Positions 21,279 to 31,682 are shown, numbered from the stretch's first letter. The stretch is 64,000 nt of DNA from Buchnera aphidicola (Aphis glycines) (GCF_001280225.1 NZ_CP009253.1:62001-126000), one strand, 5' to 3'. Program-made: numbers and translations. The notes: a model not told the origin generated them from the sequence alone.

Positions 21279-22415
21279 ATGACAAACAATATTGAATCAC
21301 AGTTAAAATTAAATAGTTATCAATCAGTATTTAATAGTATAAATTTTTTTCAAATAGCTACTTCATTAGCTCAAATAATATTATTAATATTATTTTTAAG
21401 TTGGATTGTAAAAAAAATTTCTTTTAAGAAAAATAAAAGAAATTTTTATATGAATATGATAGAAAAAATATCAATAGGACCTAATGAATCAATTATTATG
21501 ATAGAAGTGCAACAGGTTAAATTAATATTAGGTGTTACGAAAAATAATGTTACTCATCTGCATACATTAACATCTCAATTAAAAAAAGAGTTGCCTGGTA
21601 AAGAAGAAAAAATTATGTTTCCAAAAAAAAATTTTTACGATTCTTTCAAAAATTTTATTAAAAATTTTTTGAAAAAAGGAATATTATTTCGAACTATTTC
21701 ATTTCTATTTTTATTATTATTTTGTCCTTTAGTATATGCAGGTATACCTGGACCAGTAATTCACCATTTAAATGATGGTACACAGACTTGGTCTTTGCCG
21801 ATACAAACTTTAGTTTTTTTAACTGCTCTTACTTTTCTTCCAGCTTGTCTTTTAATGATGACTAGCTTTACACGTATTATTATTGTTTTTGGGTTATTAA
21901 GAAATGCTTTAGGAACTCCATATGCTCCACCTAATCAAATATTGTTAGGTTTAGCGCTTTTTTTGACTTTTTTCATTATGTCTCCAACTTTCGAAAAAAT
22001 TTACCAAGAAGCTTATATTCCTTTTAGTAAAGAAGAAATTAATATGGATGAAGCTATTTTAAAAGGTGCAGCTCCACTAAAAAAATTTATGTTAAATCAA
22101 ACAAGAACATCTGATTTAGAATTATTTTCGAAAATAGCGCATATTTCTTACTACAAAGATAAAAGTTCAATACCTATGCGAATTTTATTACCTTCATTTA
22201 TTACTAGCGAGTTAAAAACAGCTTTTCAAATTGGTTTTACTATTTTTATACCTTTTTTAATTATCGACTTAGTTATCGCTAGTGTTTTAATGGCTCTTGG
22301 TATGATGATGGTTCCACCTTCAACTATTTCTTTACCTTTTAAATTAATGTTATTTGTATTAGTAGATGGGTGGCAATTGTTAGTGAATTCACTATCTCAA
22401 AGTTTTAATGTGTAA
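21279..22415 (+). CDS. fliP: Fused flagellar export proteins FliO-FliP
   Basis: One 378-residue frame covers two E. coli genes. Residues 1-110 look like FliO: a membrane helix at about 28-45, then [17 protein letters not shown] and [17 protein letters not shown], equivalent to the FliO C-domain. Residues from about 136 are FliP: a signal-peptide-like stretch ending LVYAG at about 154, then [40 protein letters not shown] and a highly conserved C-terminus. FliP forms the export pore with FliQ and FliR, and FliO helps assemble it. Cleavage at VYA, or an internal start at the ATG at 21615, could release FliP. No ribosome site is evident at the first ATG. Confidence 0.93.
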   Translation: MTNNIESQLKLNSYQSVFNSINFFQIATSLAQIILLILFLSWIVKKISFKKNKRNFYMNMIEKISIGPNESIIMIEVQQVKLILGVTKNNVTHLHTLTSQLKKELPGKEEKIMFPKKNFYDSFKNFIKNFLKKGILFRTISFLFLLLFCPLVYAGIPGPVIHHLNDGTQTWSLPIQTLVFLTALTFLPACLLMMTSFTRIIIVFGLLRNALGTPYAPPNQILLGLALFLTFFIMSPTFEKIYQEAYIPFSKEEINMDEAILKGAAPLKKFMLNQTRTSDLELFSKIAHISYYKDKSSIPMRILLPSFITSELKTAFQIGFTIFIPFLIIDLVIASVLMALGMMMVPPSTISLPFKLMLFVLVDGWQLLVNSLSQSFNV

Positions 22416-22434
22416 CTTTTGATGGAACTCTTTT

Positions 22435-22704
22435 ATGACTCCGGAATATGTAATGATTTTATTTAGTCAAGCTATGAAAGTTGCATTGATGATTTCATCT
22501 CCATTGTTGTTATCTGCTTTAATTAGCGGTTTAATTATTAGCATATTACAAGCAGCTACACAAGTCAACGAACAAACTCTTTCATTTATTCCTAAAATAA
22601 TTTCTATTTTATCTGTAATTGCTATACTTGGTCCTTGGATGTTGGGTGTTATGTTAGATTACATGCATAACTTATTTGATAATATACCAGCAATTATAAA
22701 ATGA
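22435..22704 (+). CDS. fliQ: Flagellar export gate protein FliQ
   Basis: FliQ is a two-helix membrane subunit of the FliPQR export pore. The 89-residue length equals E. coli FliQ. The TPEYVMILFSQAMKVALM start, the central ALISGLIISILQAATQVNEQ motif and a second hydrophobic helix are all present. The stop overlaps the fliR start by 4 bases (ATGA), so the two are translationally coupled. Confidence 0.96.
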   Translation: MTPEYVMILFSQAMKVALMISSPLLLSALISGLIISILQAATQVNEQTLSFIPKIISILSVIAILGPWMLGVMLDYMHNLFDNIPAIIK

Positions 22705-23483
22705 TGTTAACATTTAATAATTTACAATTAATAACGATTATTAGTAACTTTTTTTGTCCATTAGTGCGTATTTTAGCATTTTTTTCAATTGCTCCAATTT
22801 TTAATGATTATCATATAAATAGAAGTACTAAAATAGTTTTATCTATATTAATTAGTTGGGTTATATTTCCATTTTTGCCTCAAATAAAAACAGAACTATT
22901 CTCTTTGTCTGGCTTATTACTTCTATTAGAGCAGATTTTAATTGGAATCACTTTGGGTTTTACTTGTCAATTTTTATTTGCGACAATTAATTTTTCAGGA
23001 GAATTAATTGGTCTTCAGATGGGTTTGTCTTTTGCAACATTTTTCAATGCAAACAATAATATTGGTATTTCTGTGATATCTAGATTATTAAATATTTTAA
23101 TGTTATCTTTCTTTTTATCGATTGATGCACATCTTTATTTAATATCCATATTAATTGATAGTTTTTATAGTATACCGATTAACATTATTTTTTTTGATAA
23201 TAGCATTTTTTTAAATGTGTTAATATTTGCTAGTAATATTTTCTTAAACAGTATAATGCTTATTTTTCCAATTATGATTTTTTTATTATTATCTAGTTTA
23301 ATAATGAGCATTTTAAATCGTTTATCACCTCAAATATCTATTTTTTCTATTGGTTTTCCATTAAATTTGCTAATAGGGATATCGATGTTATATTATTTAG
23401 TGTTTATTTCTTTTCCTATTTTTAACCACTTATTTAATCAATTAACATTATTTTTATCAAATACTTTTTTGAAATTGCAGTAA
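22701..23483 (+). CDS. fliR: Flagellar export gate protein FliR
   Basis: FliR caps the FliPQR pore and contacts FlhB. The 260 residues match E. coli FliR (261), with six or more hydrophobic segments. Conserved pieces include RILAFFSIAPIFN, EQILIGITLGFTCQFLFA and GELIGLQMGLSFATF. It is the last gene of the fliF-R run and is followed by a strong inverted repeat that probably ends the transcript. Confidence 0.95.
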   Translation: MMLTFNNLQLITIISNFFCPLVRILAFFSIAPIFNDYHINRSTKIVLSILISWVIFPFLPQIKTELFSLSGLLLLLEQILIGITLGFTCQFLFATINFSGELIGLQMGLSFATFFNANNNIGISVISRLLNILMLSFFLSIDAHLYLISILIDSFYSIPINIIFFDNSIFLNVLIFASNIFLNSIMLIFPIMIFLLLSSLIMSILNRLSPQISIFSIGFPLNLLIGISMLYYLVFISFPIFNHLFNQLTLFLSNTFLKLQ

Positions 23484-23499
23484 CATATTGGTGTACTTA

Positions 23500-23530
23500 T
23501 AAAGTATAATTTATATTAAATTATACTTTA
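23500..23530. terminator. Perfect inverted repeat between convergent fliR and rpmG
   Basis: Arms of 14 bases at 23500-23513 and 23517-23530 are exact reverse complements around a 3-base centre. The site lies 17 bases after fliR and 54 bases beyond the rpmG stop, so it can serve as a terminator for both transcripts. Confidence 0.55.
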
Positions 23531-23584
23531 GTTTAAAATAACATTTTTTTAAAAATTTTTTTTAAATTTTATTTAAAATTTTTA

Positions 23585-23752
23585 TTATTTAATTTTTCCC
23601 TCATGGTATAATACATGTTTTCGGACAGTTGGATCGTATTTTTTCAAAACTAACTTATCAGGTGTATTTCTTTTATTTTTAGTAGTGGTATAATAGTGTC
23701 CTGTTCCTGACGAAGAAATCATTTTGATTTTTTCTCTGTTCTTTTTAGCCAT
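23585..23752 (-). CDS. rpmG: Large ribosomal subunit protein bL33
   Basis: The minus strand encodes a 55-residue protein beginning [20 protein letters not shown] and ending VLYHEGKIK, the length and sequence expected of L33. Cysteines found in zinc-binding L33 forms are absent, as in the E. coli type. It follows rpmB on the same strand with a 9-base gap, the E. coli rpmB-rpmG operon order. Confidence 0.95.
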   Translation of the reverse strand: MAKKNREKIKMISSSGTGHYYTTTKNKRNTPDKLVLKKYDPTVRKHVLYHEGKIK

Positions 23753-23761
23753 GTTATATCC

Positions 23762-23989
23762 TTATTTTTTATTTTTTATTTTTTTTATAATTGATTCTAT
23801 CCCATTTTTATCAATACACCGCATTCCATGAGTTGAAACACGTAGCTTAATAAATCTTTTTTTTTCTGGAATCCAAAATCGATGATTTTGAATATTTGGT
23901 AAAAATTTTCTTTTTGTTGCATTTAAAGCGTGTGATCGATTATTACCAATCATACGTTTTTTTCCTGTAACTTGACATATACGAGACAT
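23762..23989 (-). CDS. rpmB: Large ribosomal subunit protein bL28
   Basis: The 75-residue protein (E. coli 78) begins [20 protein letters not shown] and keeps the basic [25 protein letters not shown] core of L28. It heads the rpmB-rpmG operon. The 225 bases upstream, shared with the divergent tamB gene, are AT-rich and must hold both promoters. Confidence 0.97.
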   Translation of the reverse strand: MSRICQVTGKKRMIGNNRSHALNATKRKFLPNIQNHRFWIPEKKRFIKLRVSTHGMRCIDKNGIESIIKKIKNKK

Positions 23990-24214
23990 ATAAAATTTTT
24001 CCTAGAATAAATTTTTACTATTTTTTTTGAGAATGCTAAATAACATACTAATATAGTATATATTAACTTAATTATTTATATTTTAAATTATTTTATTTTG
24101 AAAACAAATAAATTTAAATAATTTATTTAAAATTATATTTTTTTAAAAAAATTAACATAATATAAAATTTCATATTTTTAAGTTCTAATTAATGTTTAAT
24201 TTAGGATTATTTTT

Positions 24215-26899
24215 ATGAATGTGTATCAGAGATATTTATCTAAATCTTTGATTTTGTTTGCTAGTTTATTGTTTTTAATAATACTATTATTAGAAAGTAA
24301 TTTTGGATTTAAATTATTTTTTAATATTACTAATTATTGTTTTTTAGGATTTAAAACGGAAAAAGTATCAGGAAATTGGCGTGATTTTACATTAAAAAAT
24401 ATTACTTTTAATTTCTTTCACGCATCTATTAAAGCTTCTAGAATTCATATATTAATCGATCCGAAATCTTTATTAAGTGCGCACAAAATTCTTAAAAATA
24501 TTGAAATAAAAAACTTAATTTTTTCGTTCAATGAAAACCATTTATTTTCTTCAAAGAAAAATTATTTTAAGAAAAATCCATTAGAAAAAAATATTTTTTT
24601 TAATAACTATGTTATTGTAAAAAATATACATTTTGATAAAATTTTGTTAAAATCAAAAAATACACATATAATTTTATTAAATGTATATAGTGGATTAAAA
24701 TTCATTAATAATAATTTTACTATACTTGATACTTATGTTGATTATGCTGCTTTTAATTATAAAAAATACAATCAAAAAATTTTTTTAAACACAAAAAAAA
24801 TTATCAATAAGAAAAAAATAAACAATTTTTTATCTTTTTTTTTAGATCATAAACAATTTGCATTTCCAATGAACTTAAATTTTATATCTATAAAATGTAA
24901 AAAAATTCAGGTTTTTCAGAACCAATTTAAAAACGTTTTTTTTCAAGGTATTATTAATAAAAAATTTATATTTAAACTAAAATTTAATGATTTTTTTAAA
25001 TTTAATATATTTGGAAAAGTATTATTAAATAATTTATATCATCCTATATATATTCATCTATATACCCATCGTTTTTTATTTCCAGTTAAAAAAAATATAA
25101 CATTTATTTCTAAAAATTTTAATGTCATTTTAAAAGGAACAGTTGATAATTATTACTTATCATTTAAAAATATTATTAATATATCAGGTATGCCATCAGT
25201 TTTTTTAAATGTTTTTTGTAATGGTAATTTAACAAACATCTCTGTGAATAAAATTTATTTTATTCCAATTTCTAATGATAAAAAATTAGTTGATTTAAAA
25301 AAACAAACCTATATTCAATATATTTCTAAATTAACAGGTAATGTGAATATATCAAAAAATGTTAATAGTAGAGTAAATAGTATAAATATTTCTCATTTTA
25401 ATTTAAAATCCAACATAATAAATAAAAAATTTCTAGTTTCAGGATCTTTAAACTATAATCAAATTAGTAATGTAAAAATACCTAAAATAAGTTTTTTTTT
25501 AGGAAAAAATAAAGGATTTGTACAAGGATCAGTATCTAAATTGATTAATCTTGATTCATCTATTAATGCTAATAATTTAAATGATTTTATCCCAGATTTA
25601 AAAGGCGCAATTATAAGTACATTAAATATATACGGTTATTATTTTTCACCCGTTATTTCTGGTGTTATTTCAGGAGAAAAATTGAATTGGAATAATATAA
25701 TTTATTTAAAAAAAATGAAAATTTTGTTTAATGTAAATACTCAACAAAATACTACAAAAAATGTTTTTCTTTCTATAAAAAATATTAATTTATCTAAATT
25801 TTGTTTAGATTATTTAAATATTAAGTTATATTGGAACGATATTAAGCAAAAATTTTGTTTTTTTATGAAAAATAAAAATTTTAATATAAATTTTGTTATC
25901 AATGGAAAATTAAATCATCACAAAAAAATTTGGAAAGGTATTTTTAAAAAAATTAATATTTCAACTTTTAATCAGAAATGGAATTTTAATAAACGTCCAA
26001 TTATATTTGCTTTTAACAAAAATACAAAAAAAAATAAATACAATACAGTTAAATATAAACGCTATATTTTCTCTCTGATAAAAAAAGTTAAAAAGTTTTT
26101 GTTTCTTTCTATTTTTAATTCATCTATTAATTTTAAAACTAATTTATTTTTTCAAACAACATGCATATCAAATAAAATAAATAAATTTTCTAATATAAAA
26201 ATATTTTTATATAGTAAAAATACGACATTATATAAAAAAATAAAAAATAAAATTTTTTCTAAAAAAATATCATTTTTAAAATTTCTAATTAATTTAAAAA
26301 AAAATAATCTTACAACTCGTTTAGTAATATATCCTTCAAAAAATAAAAATAATAAATTATTTGGATTTTTAAATATTTACGACATTTTTCATAAACAACA
26401 TATACAAGGTAAATATTTTTTATTGCATTTTCCTTGTTCTATTTTGAATTTTTTTATTGCACACCCCACAGCAATTAACGGTAAATGTAGTGGGAAAATA
26501 CATGTTTTACACACTTTATATCAGCCTCATATATTGGCTGATATGCATTTGAAAAATTTTTATATTAAAAGTAATAAAATATTAAAATATATTATGTTAT
26601 TTTTTTATCCTTCTTTAAATTTGGTAAAACATATAAAAATTAATCAATCAATTTTTATAAAGCAAGGTAATGTGTTATTTCAACTATACTTAAATTCAAA
26701 AAATAAAATTGTTAATTCTACAGAATGGAACATTTTTTTTAGTAGTAATCAAGTATTTTTTTTTATTCTTCCAAAAATCAAATTAAATCTTTCTTCTCAA
26801 TTAAATTTACATTATTTTTTATTAAAATATGATTTAATTGGATATTTAAAATCTTTTTTGTTTAATTTTCACATTAATGAAAAGAATTTTATTTTTTAG
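24215..26899 (+). CDS. tamB: TamB (YtfN)-like outer-membrane biogenesis protein, C-terminally shortened
   Basis: TamB-family proteins are AsmA-like periplasmic bridges, anchored by one N-terminal helix, that move phospholipids and help insert outer-membrane proteins. This 894-residue protein has a helix at about 10-30 (ILFASLLFLIILLL), then long beta-rich repeats, with an FKTEKVSGNWRDFTLKNI segment typical of the TamB N-terminus. E. coli TamB has 1259 residues. The missing part is mainly the C-terminal domain (DUF490) that contacts TamA. Lys, Asn, Phe and Ile dominate the composition. Position next to ppa matches E. coli ytfN-ytfP-ppa. The family call rests more on context, architecture and N-terminus than on strong motifs. 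Confidence 0.8.
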   Translation: MNVYQRYLSKSLILFASLLFLIILLLESNFGFKLFFNITNYCFLGFKTEKVSGNWRDFTLKNITFNFFHASIKASRIHILIDPKSLLSAHKILKNIEIKNLIFSFNENHLFSSKKNYFKKNPLEKNIFFNNYVIVKNIHFDKILLKSKNTHIILLNVYSGLKFINNNFTILDTYVDYAAFNYKKYNQKIFLNTKKIINKKKINNFLSFFLDHKQFAFPMNLNFISIKCKKIQVFQNQFKNVFFQGIINKKFIFKLKFNDFFKFNIFGKVLLNNLYHPIYIHLYTHRFLFPVKKNITFISKNFNVILKGTVDNYYLSFKNIINISGMPSVFLNVFCNGNLTNISVNKIYFIPISNDKKLVDLKKQTYIQYISKLTGNVNISKNVNSRVNSINISHFNLKSNIINKKFLVSGSLNYNQISNVKIPKISFFLGKNKGFVQGSVSKLINLDSSINANNLNDFIPDLKGAIISTLNIYGYYFSPVISGVISGEKLNWNNIIYLKKMKILFNVNTQQNTTKNVFLSIKNINLSKFCLDYLNIKLYWNDIKQKFCFFMKNKNFNINFVINGKLNHHKKIWKGIFKKINISTFNQKWNFNKRPIIFAFNKNTKKNKYNTVKYKRYIFSLIKKVKKFLFLSIFNSSINFKTNLFFQTTCISNKINKFSNIKIFLYSKNTTLYKKIKNKIFSKKISFLKFLINLKKNNLTTRLVIYPSKNKNNKLFGFLNIYDIFHKQHIQGKYFLLHFPCSILNFFIAHPTAINGKCSGKIHVLHTLYQPHILADMHLKNFYIKSNKILKYIMLFFYPSLNLVKHIKINQSIFIKQGNVLFQLYLNSKNKIVNSTEWNIFFSSNQVFFFILPKIKLNLSSQLNLHYFLLKYDLIGYLKSFLFNFHINEKNFIF

Positions 26900-26912
26900 A
26901 AAAAAATAGTTT

Positions 26913-27452
26913 TTATATTTTTTTTTTGTTTTTGAATCGATTATATGACAAACTAATTTCTAATTGCGCAGATTTTTTATTGTCCCATCCTATAATTTTT
27001 GTCCACTTACCTGTTTCTATTTTTTTATAATATTTAAAAAAATGTTCTATTTGTTTTTTTAGTAACTCGGATATGTCTTCAATGCTTTTAACGTTTTGAT
27101 ATTCTTTACAAATTTTACTTTTTGGTACAGCTATAATCTTACAGTCATCTCCTGATTCATCTTGCATTTTTAGTATGCCAATCGGTCTACAGTGAATAAC
27201 AGATCCAGATTGTATAGGATATGGAGATGGGACTAAAACATCTAAAGGATCTCCGTCCATGGATAATGTTTGATTGATGTATCCATAGTTACAAGGATAA
27301 AACATTGGTGTAGATATAAAACGATCTACGAAAAGTAAACCTGAATTTTTATCTATTTCATATTTAATAGGAGATGAATTAGATGGTATCTCAATGATAG
27401 CGTATATATCATTTGGTATATTCTCTCCTGCGATAACTGTATTATAATTCAT
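26913..27452 (-). CDS. ppa: Inorganic pyrophosphatase
   Basis: Ppa hydrolyses pyrophosphate and drives biosynthetic reactions forward. The 179 residues match E. coli Ppa (176). The metal-binding signature DGDPLDVLV is at residues 66-74. [24 protein letters not shown] and the C-terminal [14 protein letters not shown] are conserved. It is convergent with tamB, 13 bases apart, and divergent from pmbA. Confidence 0.97.
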   Translation of the reverse strand: MNYNTVIAGENIPNDIYAIIEIPSNSSPIKYEIDKNSGLLFVDRFISTPMFYPCNYGYINQTLSMDGDPLDVLVPSPYPIQSGSVIHCRPIGILKMQDESGDDCKIIAVPKSKICKEYQNVKSIEDISELLKKQIEHFFKYYKKIETGKWTKIIGWDNKKSAQLEISLSYNRFKNKKKI

Positions 27453-27647
27453 TAATTTTTACTCTTTTATATCTTAAAGATACTGTTTTTATATGTTAAA
27501 TGTTTTTAGTTTTTTCACAATTATAACTGTATAACAATTAATAAATATTGTTTATTTTAAAAATAATTATTTTTTTATATAGTTATTTATAAATTAATAT
27601 TAATATATTCTATTTATATATTATATATATTTATTAAGGAGTTACAA

Positions 27648-28991
27648 ATGAAATCAATTCATCAAATTAGACAAGAAGAAAACCTACTCATAAATACAGT
27701 GAATACTACTCTTAAACTAGCGAAACAAATAATGAACTGTTCTATTGAAGTATCTGCTAAAAAAACAATAGGATTTAATATTAATGTTAGAAACAGTATT
27801 GTAGAAAATATAGAATTTAATAGTGATAGAGTTTTATTTATTACTGTATATAACAAATTTTCTAAAGGTAGTGTTTCATCTAAAGATTTTAGTATAGATA
27901 GCATTAAAAAAATGTTAAATGTTGCTATAGATATTTCTAAAAATTCTTCTTCTGATTTTTTTATAGGTTTACCTGATATAAAATTACTTTGTTTTAATTC
28001 TGACGATCTTGATTTATTTCATCTTTCTGATATGAGTATAGAAAACGGAATTAATTACGCCTCTATAGCAGAAAAAGAAGCATTTAAATTAGATAAAAGA
28101 ATTGTTAATAGTGAAGGAAGTTTTTTTAGCAGCCACACTACTATAAATGTTTTAGGAAATAGCTTAGGAATGTTAGAGAAATATAAATCTACTCTTTATT
28201 CAGCTTATAATTGTATGATTGCAAAAGAAAAAAATTCAATGCAAAGAGATTTTTATTATTCCACATCTAGAAAAATAGAAAATTTAGAACAACCCATTAT
28301 TTTAGGGAAAAAAACTGCACAACGTGCTATCGATCGATTAGGTGCTAGAAAAATTAATACTATGAAAGCTTCAATTATATTTTCAAGAGAAATATCTTCT
28401 AACTTTTTTTCCCATCTTATTCCAGCTATTACTGGTGATAATGTATATCGTAAATCTACTTTTTTACTGCACGATTTTCGAAAAAAAATTTTTCCTAGTT
28501 GGTTAAGTATTATAGAAAATCCACATATTCCACAAGGATTAGGAAGTAAGCCTTTCGATAATGAAGGTGTAAAAACGATTGTAAAATATATCATTCAAAA
28601 TGGAATACTATCTACTTGGTTACTTGATAGTTATAATGGTCGCAGATTAGGACTGATTAGTACAGGAAATTCTGGAGGTATTCATAATTGGTTAGTTTCC
28701 AATCAAAATATATCATTTCAAGACTTGTTAAAAAATATGAACACTGGATTGTTAGTTACTGAGTTAATGGGTCAAGGAATAGATATTGTTAGTGGAAATT
28801 ATTCACAAGGAGCTATGGGTTTTTGGGTTGAAAATGGGAAAATTCAATATCCGGTAAATGAAATTACAATATCCGGAAATTTAAAAAATATGTGGCTAAA
28901 CATTCTTAGCATCAGCAATGATATTGATATTCGAAATAATATTAAATGTGGTTCTATATTAATATCCGAAATGCAGATTTCAGGAAATTAG
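27648..28991 (+). CDS. pmbA: Metalloprotease component PmbA/TldE
   Basis: PmbA (TldE) is the non-catalytic partner of the TldD metalloprotease, which degrades unfolded peptides and processes some small peptides. The 447 residues match E. coli (450). Conserved segments include the [10 protein letters not shown] loop, [13 protein letters not shown] and the C-terminal [20 protein letters not shown] region. AGGAG lies 8 bases before the ATG. TldD is not in this window. A palindromic terminator follows the stop. Confidence 0.95.
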   Translation: MKSIHQIRQEENLLINTVNTTLKLAKQIMNCSIEVSAKKTIGFNINVRNSIVENIEFNSDRVLFITVYNKFSKGSVSSKDFSIDSIKKMLNVAIDISKNSSSDFFIGLPDIKLLCFNSDDLDLFHLSDMSIENGINYASIAEKEAFKLDKRIVNSEGSFFSSHTTINVLGNSLGMLEKYKSTLYSAYNCMIAKEKNSMQRDFYYSTSRKIENLEQPIILGKKTAQRAIDRLGARKINTMKASIIFSREISSNFFSHLIPAITGDNVYRKSTFLLHDFRKKIFPSWLSIIENPHIPQGLGSKPFDNEGVKTIVKYIIQNGILSTWLLDSYNGRRLGLISTGNSGGIHNWLVSNQNISFQDLLKNMNTGLLVTELMGQGIDIVSGNYSQGAMGFWVENGKIQYPVNEITISGNLKNMWLNILSISNDIDIRNNIKCGSILISEMQISGN

Positions 28992-29016
28992 TTTGGATTT
29001 GTAAAGTGATTTAAAT

Positions 29017-29042
29017 AAAAGGTAATAAATTTATTACCTTTT
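29017..29042. terminator. Bidirectional terminator between pmbA and rnpB
   Basis: A perfect 26-base palindrome (two 13-base arms, no spacer) is followed by T in both directions. It lies 26 bases after the pmbA stop and about 20 bases beyond the 3' end of the minus-strand rnpB, so it can terminate both. Confidence 0.7.
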
Positions 29043-29061
29043 TAAAAATTTTATTTTTTAT

Positions 29062-29447
29062 ATCAAGAAGTTGACTGATAAGCCGGGTTCTGTTTTAAAA
29101 CAGTCATTCATCTAGATTAGCAATTACTTGCTAATTCAAGCAGTCTACCCAGGTTTGTAGTACGAGCAATACTATTATTATAAAAATAATATAACCTATA
29201 TTTGACTTTGCTCCAGGTGGAGTTTACCATGCCATAAATTGTCTCCAATTATGCGGTGTGCTCTTACCACACCTTTTCACCCTTTCCATTTTTAATAATA
29301 TATAAAATATTAAATTTGGTGGTTTTTTTTCTGTTGCACTAGTCATAAGTTCGCACTTTCCAGGTGTTACCTGGCACCTTGCTCTATGGAGCCCGGACTT
29401 TCCTCTCTTTAGCATATAACTAAACAGCGACTGTTTTAGTCAACTTC
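29062..29447 (-). ncRNA. rnpB: RNase P RNA (M1 RNA), type A
   Basis: The minus strand carries the conserved core of bacterial RNase P RNA: GAGGAAAGTCCGGGCTCC near the 5' end, GGTGCCAGGTAACACCTGG, the AAAGGGTGAAAAGGTG and GGTAAGAGCACACCGC segments, GGTAAACTCCACC, and the 3' TAGATGAATGACTG and CAGAACCCGGCTTATC. The 5' GAAGTTGAC pairs with 3' GTCAACTTC to form P1. Length is near 385, similar to E. coli (377), with the variable helices replaced by AT-rich stems. RNase P processes the 5' ends of the tRNAs. The exact ends are approximate. Confidence 0.97.
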
Positions 29448-29457
29448 TTTGTATAGA

Positions 29458-29486
29458 ATTATATATTATTTAAATTAAAATGTCAC
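29458..29486 (-). promoter_or_regulatory. Sigma-70-type promoter of rnpB
   Basis: On the minus strand GTGACA (29486-29481) and a perfect TATAAT (29463-29458) are separated by 17 bases. The RNA starts about 10 bases further on. The -35 box overlaps the rsmI stop codon (29483-29485). Confidence 0.65.
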
Positions 29487-30349
29487 TTTTCTTCGTGTTG
29501 TATTGCATATTGATATAAATCATTTTTATTGGTTTTGTGAATTTTTGAAGTAATAAGAACTGATTGTTTTAATGACAAAACCTTTCTTAATAGAGTAAAA
29601 GTATTTATTATCTTATCTGAAAGATTTATATTTTTCGATTCCTTATAACCATCTATAATAATAACATTTTCTCCTTTATTATAGCGATTTTGGTCTTCTT
29701 TAATCCAATTAAATATTATATGAGCTTTATTTCCATAAATAATTTCCCATTTTTTTGTAATTTCTCTAGCAATTACTATATGTCTGTTTGCTCCAATTTC
29801 GTTTATTATATCTTGAACAGTTTCAATTACTCTATATTTTGATTCGTATAAAATAATTGTGCGTTTTTCTTTTTTTAAAGAATTTAATAAACTACGTCTT
29901 AACTTTTTTTTAGAAGGAAGAAATCCTTCATAACAAAAACTACTAGTAGATACTCCAGAGGCACTTAATGCAGTAATAGCAGCACAAGCACCAGGAAGTG
30001 GAATGATTTGAATTTTAAAAAGATGACATTTTTTAATTAATATATATCCTGGATCATTGATTAACGGGGTTCCTGCGCTCGATACTAAAGCAATTTTTTT
30101 TCCTTTTTCTAATTCTTGGATTAAACGATCACTTTTTTGAAATTCATTAAATTTATTAAAAGATATTAAGATATTTTTTATATTAAAATGTTTTAGTAAA
30201 ATATTAGTATGTTTAATATTTTCACATGCTATTAGATCGACTTCTTGTAATATTTTTAAAGCGCGATAAGTAATGTCAGACAAATTACCAATAGGTGTTG
30301 GCACAATGTAAAGAATGCCAGTATTTTTAAAATTCACTTTTTTATCCAA
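29483..30349 (-). CDS. rsmI: 16S rRNA (cytidine-1402 2'-O)-methyltransferase RsmI
   Basis: RsmI methylates the 2'-O of C1402 in the ribosomal P site, together with RsmH. The 288 residues match E. coli RsmI/YraL (286). The tetrapyrrole-methylase-like fold is seen in LYIVPTPIGNLSDITYRAL, ALVSSAGTPLINDPGY, and PLPGACAAITALSASG. It lies directly upstream of rnpB on the same strand and is divergent from fabB. Confidence 0.96.
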   Translation of the reverse strand: MDKKVNFKNTGILYIVPTPIGNLSDITYRALKILQEVDLIACENIKHTNILLKHFNIKNILISFNKFNEFQKSDRLIQELEKGKKIALVSSAGTPLINDPGYILIKKCHLFKIQIIPLPGACAAITALSASGVSTSSFCYEGFLPSKKKLRRSLLNSLKKEKRTIILYESKYRVIETVQDIINEIGANRHIVIAREITKKWEIIYGNKAHIIFNWIKEDQNRYNKGENVIIIDGYKESKNINLSDKIINTFTLLRKVLSLKQSVLITSKIHKTNKNDLYQYAIQHEEK

Positions 30350-30464
30350 ATATGTTTTGTATTGATTTTAATCAAAGAAAGTTAATTATTTATTATATAA
30401 ACAATGTTAAATTTAATCTTTTTATATTTAATTAAAAAAAAATTTATTTTTAGAAGGAAAGTTA

Positions 30465-31682
30465 GTGAAAAGAGTGGTCATTACAGGGTTTGGTATCATT
30501 TCTAGTATCGGTAATAATAAAGAAGAAGTTTTAAATTCTTTATATCATGGTCGTTCTGGAATAACATTTTCAGAACAAATGAAAGAACTAGGTATGCGTA
30601 GTCATGTGTGGGGAAATATTAAATTAGAACATAAAAATTTCATAAGTAAAAAAATGTCTCGTTTTATGACTGATGCTTCTATTTATGCTTTTCTATCTAT
30701 GGAGCAAGCAATTAAAGATGCTCATTTAAAAAATAAACATTACCAAAAAAATGCTCGCGTTGGATTGATTGTTGGTTCAGGAGGAGGTTCTCGTGCAGAT
30801 TATGTTAAAAGTATAAATATAAAAAAAAATCGTTTTAGTTTTCGTTATTTAAATCCATATACTGCAATTAAATCTATGACATCTGGAATTTCTGCTTGTT
30901 TATCAACTATATTTAAAATTTATGGTGTCAATTATTCCATTAATTCTGCTTGCGCTACTTCTGCACATTGCATCGGAAATGCTTTTGAGTTGATCAGATA
31001 CGGAAAGCAAGATCTTATCTTTGCGGGTGGTGGTGAAGAAGTAAGCTGCGAATTAGCTGCTGAGTTCGATTCAATGAGAGTTCTTTCTTCAAGTTTTAAC
31101 AAAAATCCTACAAGAGCATCTCGTGTATATGATTGTAAACGAGATGGTTTTGTAATATCAGGAGGAGCAGGTATTGTGGTCATCGAAAATTTAAATTCAG
31201 CGCTTGCTCGCTCTGCTCCTATTTATGCTGAAATTATTGGATATGCGGCAACATCTGATGGTGTTAATATGGTTATACCTTCCGGGGAAGGTGCTTTAAG
31301 ATGTATGAATTTAGCAAAAAATAAAAAAAATTTATCTATTGATTATTTAAATGTTCACGGAACATCAACGAAAATTGGTGATCTAATTGAATTAAGAGCA
31401 ATTAAACAATCTTTTGTTGATGAAAAAAAACCAATGATTTCGGCAACGAAGTCTATAACTGGTCATTCTTTAGGTGCATCTGGAGTACATGAAATTATTT
31501 ATACTTTATTAATGTTACAATATAATTTTATATCTCCTTCAATTAATATTGAAATATTAGATCCTTATGCAAAAAATATGAATATTGTGCAAAAAACTAT
31601 TTCACAAAAAATTACAACAGCAATGTGTAATAGTTTTGGATTTGGAGGAACTAATGTTTCTTTAATATTAAAAAAATACTAA
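30465..31682 (+). CDS. fabB: 3-oxoacyl-[acyl-carrier-protein] synthase I
   Basis: FabB condenses malonyl-ACP with acyl-ACP in fatty acid elongation, including unsaturated chains in E. coli. The 405 residues match E. coli (406). The catalytic triad is intact: Cys163 in SACATSAH, His298 in NVHGTST and His334 in TGHSLGASG, plus the glycine-rich SFGFGGTN end. The start is a GTG with a good GAAGGA ribosome site 5-6 bases upstream; alignment with E. coli MKRAVITG supports it. Confidence 0.97.
   Translation: MKRVVITGFGIISSIGNNKEEVLNSLYHGRSGITFSEQMKELGMRSHVWGNIKLEHKNFISKKMSRFMTDASIYAFLSMEQAIKDAHLKNKHYQKNARVGLIVGSGGGSRADYVKSINIKKNRFSFRYLNPYTAIKSMTSGISACLSTIFKIYGVNYSINSACATSAHCIGNAFELIRYGKQDLIFAGGGEEVSCELAAEFDSMRVLSSSFNKNPTRASRVYDCKRDGFVISGGAGIVVIENLNSALARSAPIYAEIIGYAATSDGVNMVIPSGEGALRCMNLAKNKKNLSIDYLNVHGTSTKIGDLIELRAIKQSFVDEKKPMISATKSITGHSLGASGVHEIIYTLLMLQYNFISPSINIEILDPYAKNMNIVQKTISQKITTAMCNSFGFGGTNVSLILKKY

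Noticed and set aside
28256..28594. 112-codon minus-strand frame over pmbA
   Set aside because: It is antisense to pmbA, with no ribosome site or known motif.
29224..29415. 63-codon minus-strand open frame starting inside the RNase P RNA gene
   Set aside because: It lies entirely within rnpB, whose conserved RNA core explains the sequence.
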